Positions 63,426 to 64,000 of a DNA stretch of 64,000 bases are shown piece by piece (within the stretch, counting starts at the first letter, position 1; each line of letters begins with the position of its first letter). The stretch is taken from assembly GCA_001599815.1 (NCBI GenBank), contig BCIA01000003.1, positions 5,495,598 through 5,559,597 on the forward strand, read 5' to 3'. Source of the DNA: Furcasterigmium furcatum (taxonomy: Eukaryota > Ascomycota > Sordariomycetes > Glomerellales > Plectosphaerellaceae). The notes under the pieces are model-generated. The model was not told where the DNA came from and did no database searches. It saw only the letters and a list, made by a program, of their open reading frames with translations. Both the position numbers and the translations under genes were made by a program.

Positions 63426-64000
63426 ATGCCGACCAAGAAGCCCAGGCAGTATAAAGGCGGCGCCAAAGGCCGAAAACCGTCCGCGGCGCTCATGGGCACG
63501 CTCGATCTGTCGCCGGATCAACATCTGCAGGACGACGACATCGCGGCAGAGACGACCACAGTGCCCGAAACCAGGAAAGCAAGGAATCCCCCGCCGAACA
63601 ACAAATTGGACCGCATTGGCAATGGCTGGTCGAGCTCCGGGCCACACGACGAGGAAGAGCCCTCTGTGTTAGACGGCGCGAATGTCATTGGTGATCTCTT
63701 CGACGGCTCTCCTGAGCGTGGACGGAAGGAAGCCACCGGTTCAGAGGCAGTAGAGGAGTAGGAAACCCTGGGCTTCGACTGGGACCCGCGTCTGGGCGAT
63801 GAGCTCGACGACATGGACATAGACCGAGAATTCGATACCCTCCAGCCTGACCAGCCCAACACCAAGAGCTCCTCTCCCCATACCCTCCTGGAACGCTCGC
63901 TTCGGGCGGCTCACGGGCAGTCAAATCACCATTCCGAGCAGTCGCAGCGGACCGTCGGCTTCATAGGCGACGACTTTGAGGTTTCGGAGTCTGACATTGA
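63426..64000 (+). CDS. start of an unrecognised acidic protein, interrupted by an in-frame stop, runs off window
   Basis: The ATG at 63426 starts MPTKKPRQYKGGAKGRKPSA, a basic stretch, then an acidic Ser/Asp/Glu-rich chain. The frame meets TAG at 63759-63761 after 111 codons. It then stays open in the same frame to the window end: GFDWDPRLGDELDDMDIDRE, HTLLERSLRAAHGQ, GFIGDDFEVSESDI. The second part looks as coding as the first. An intron could remove the stop: a weak donor GTGTTA near 63666 with acceptor GAGTAG at 63761 keeps the frame. Otherwise it is a nonsense change or a sequence error. I do not recognise the family; no domain or motif is identifiable. Confidence 0.5.

Noticed and set aside
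1..64000. CRISPR arrays, insertion sequences, bacterial-type riboswitches or operons
   Set aside because: None seen; the window is fungal nuclear DNA with introns, and no transposase or terminal inverted repeats of an intact element were found.

Overview
The window is nuclear DNA of a filamentous ascomycete. Genes are interrupted by short introns of about 50-90 nt with GTRNGT donors, CTRAY-like branch points and YAG acceptors. A tRNA-Pro carries a 20-nt intron, and the gene families (Zn2Cys6 regulator, quinate repressor, CFEM-like protein, NLR-type receptor, Kex2-processed pheromone precursor, glycogen debranching enzyme) are fungal. The gene set and GC-rich coding sequence suggest Sordariomycetes. 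A Colletotrichum-like or related plant-associated genus is plausible but not proven. All exon boundaries were read by eye from splice signals and frame continuity.

Left part (0-22 kb): a divergent BTB-like protein, an FMP32/MCUR1-type mitochondrial protein, a peptide-pheromone precursor with five identical peptide units and two decayed ones, a secreted beta-propeller phytase with EGF-like modules, glycogen debranching enzyme, NAD-dependent glycerol-3-phosphate dehydrogenase and a small Ser/His/Lys-rich protein. Long gene-free stretches separate them.

Middle (about 24.2-51.4 kb): a dense catabolic gene cluster flanked by gene-poor DNA (20.3-24.1 kb, with the tRNA-Pro, on the left; 52.3-53.3 kb on the right). 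In order it holds an intradiol ring-cleavage dioxygenase, a Gfo/Idh/MocA oxidoreductase, a decayed shikimate-dehydrogenase piece, a SnoaL-like protein, a truncated type II dehydroquinase, maleylacetate reductase, a PhyH-type Fe/2OG dioxygenase, an UNC93-like MFS transporter, an N,N-dimethylformamidase large-subunit homologue, two TIM-barrel sugar-isomerase-type proteins (one like 3-dehydroshikimate dehydratase), a quinate/shikimate dehydrogenase, an SDR, an aldehyde dehydrogenase, a QA-1F/QutA-like Zn2Cys6 activator, a QA-1S/QutR-like repressor and an MFS transporter remnant. Five intact gene pairs are divergent, three of them separated by 480-490 bp. The content implies quinate/shikimate-type regulation of a pathway that makes an aromatic diol or triol, cleaves it and reduces maleylacetate to 3-oxoadipate, with an added amide-cleaving step. 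The substrate is unknown. This is the best candidate for an undescribed system here.

Right part (51.7-64 kb): a collagen-like, probably GPI-anchored cell-surface protein, a SesB-like-hydrolase/NACHT/ankyrin NLR, a CFEM-like single-pass membrane protein, a gamma-glutamylcyclotransferase-fold protein with C-terminal membrane segments, and the start of an unrecognised acidic protein that has an in-frame stop and runs off the window.
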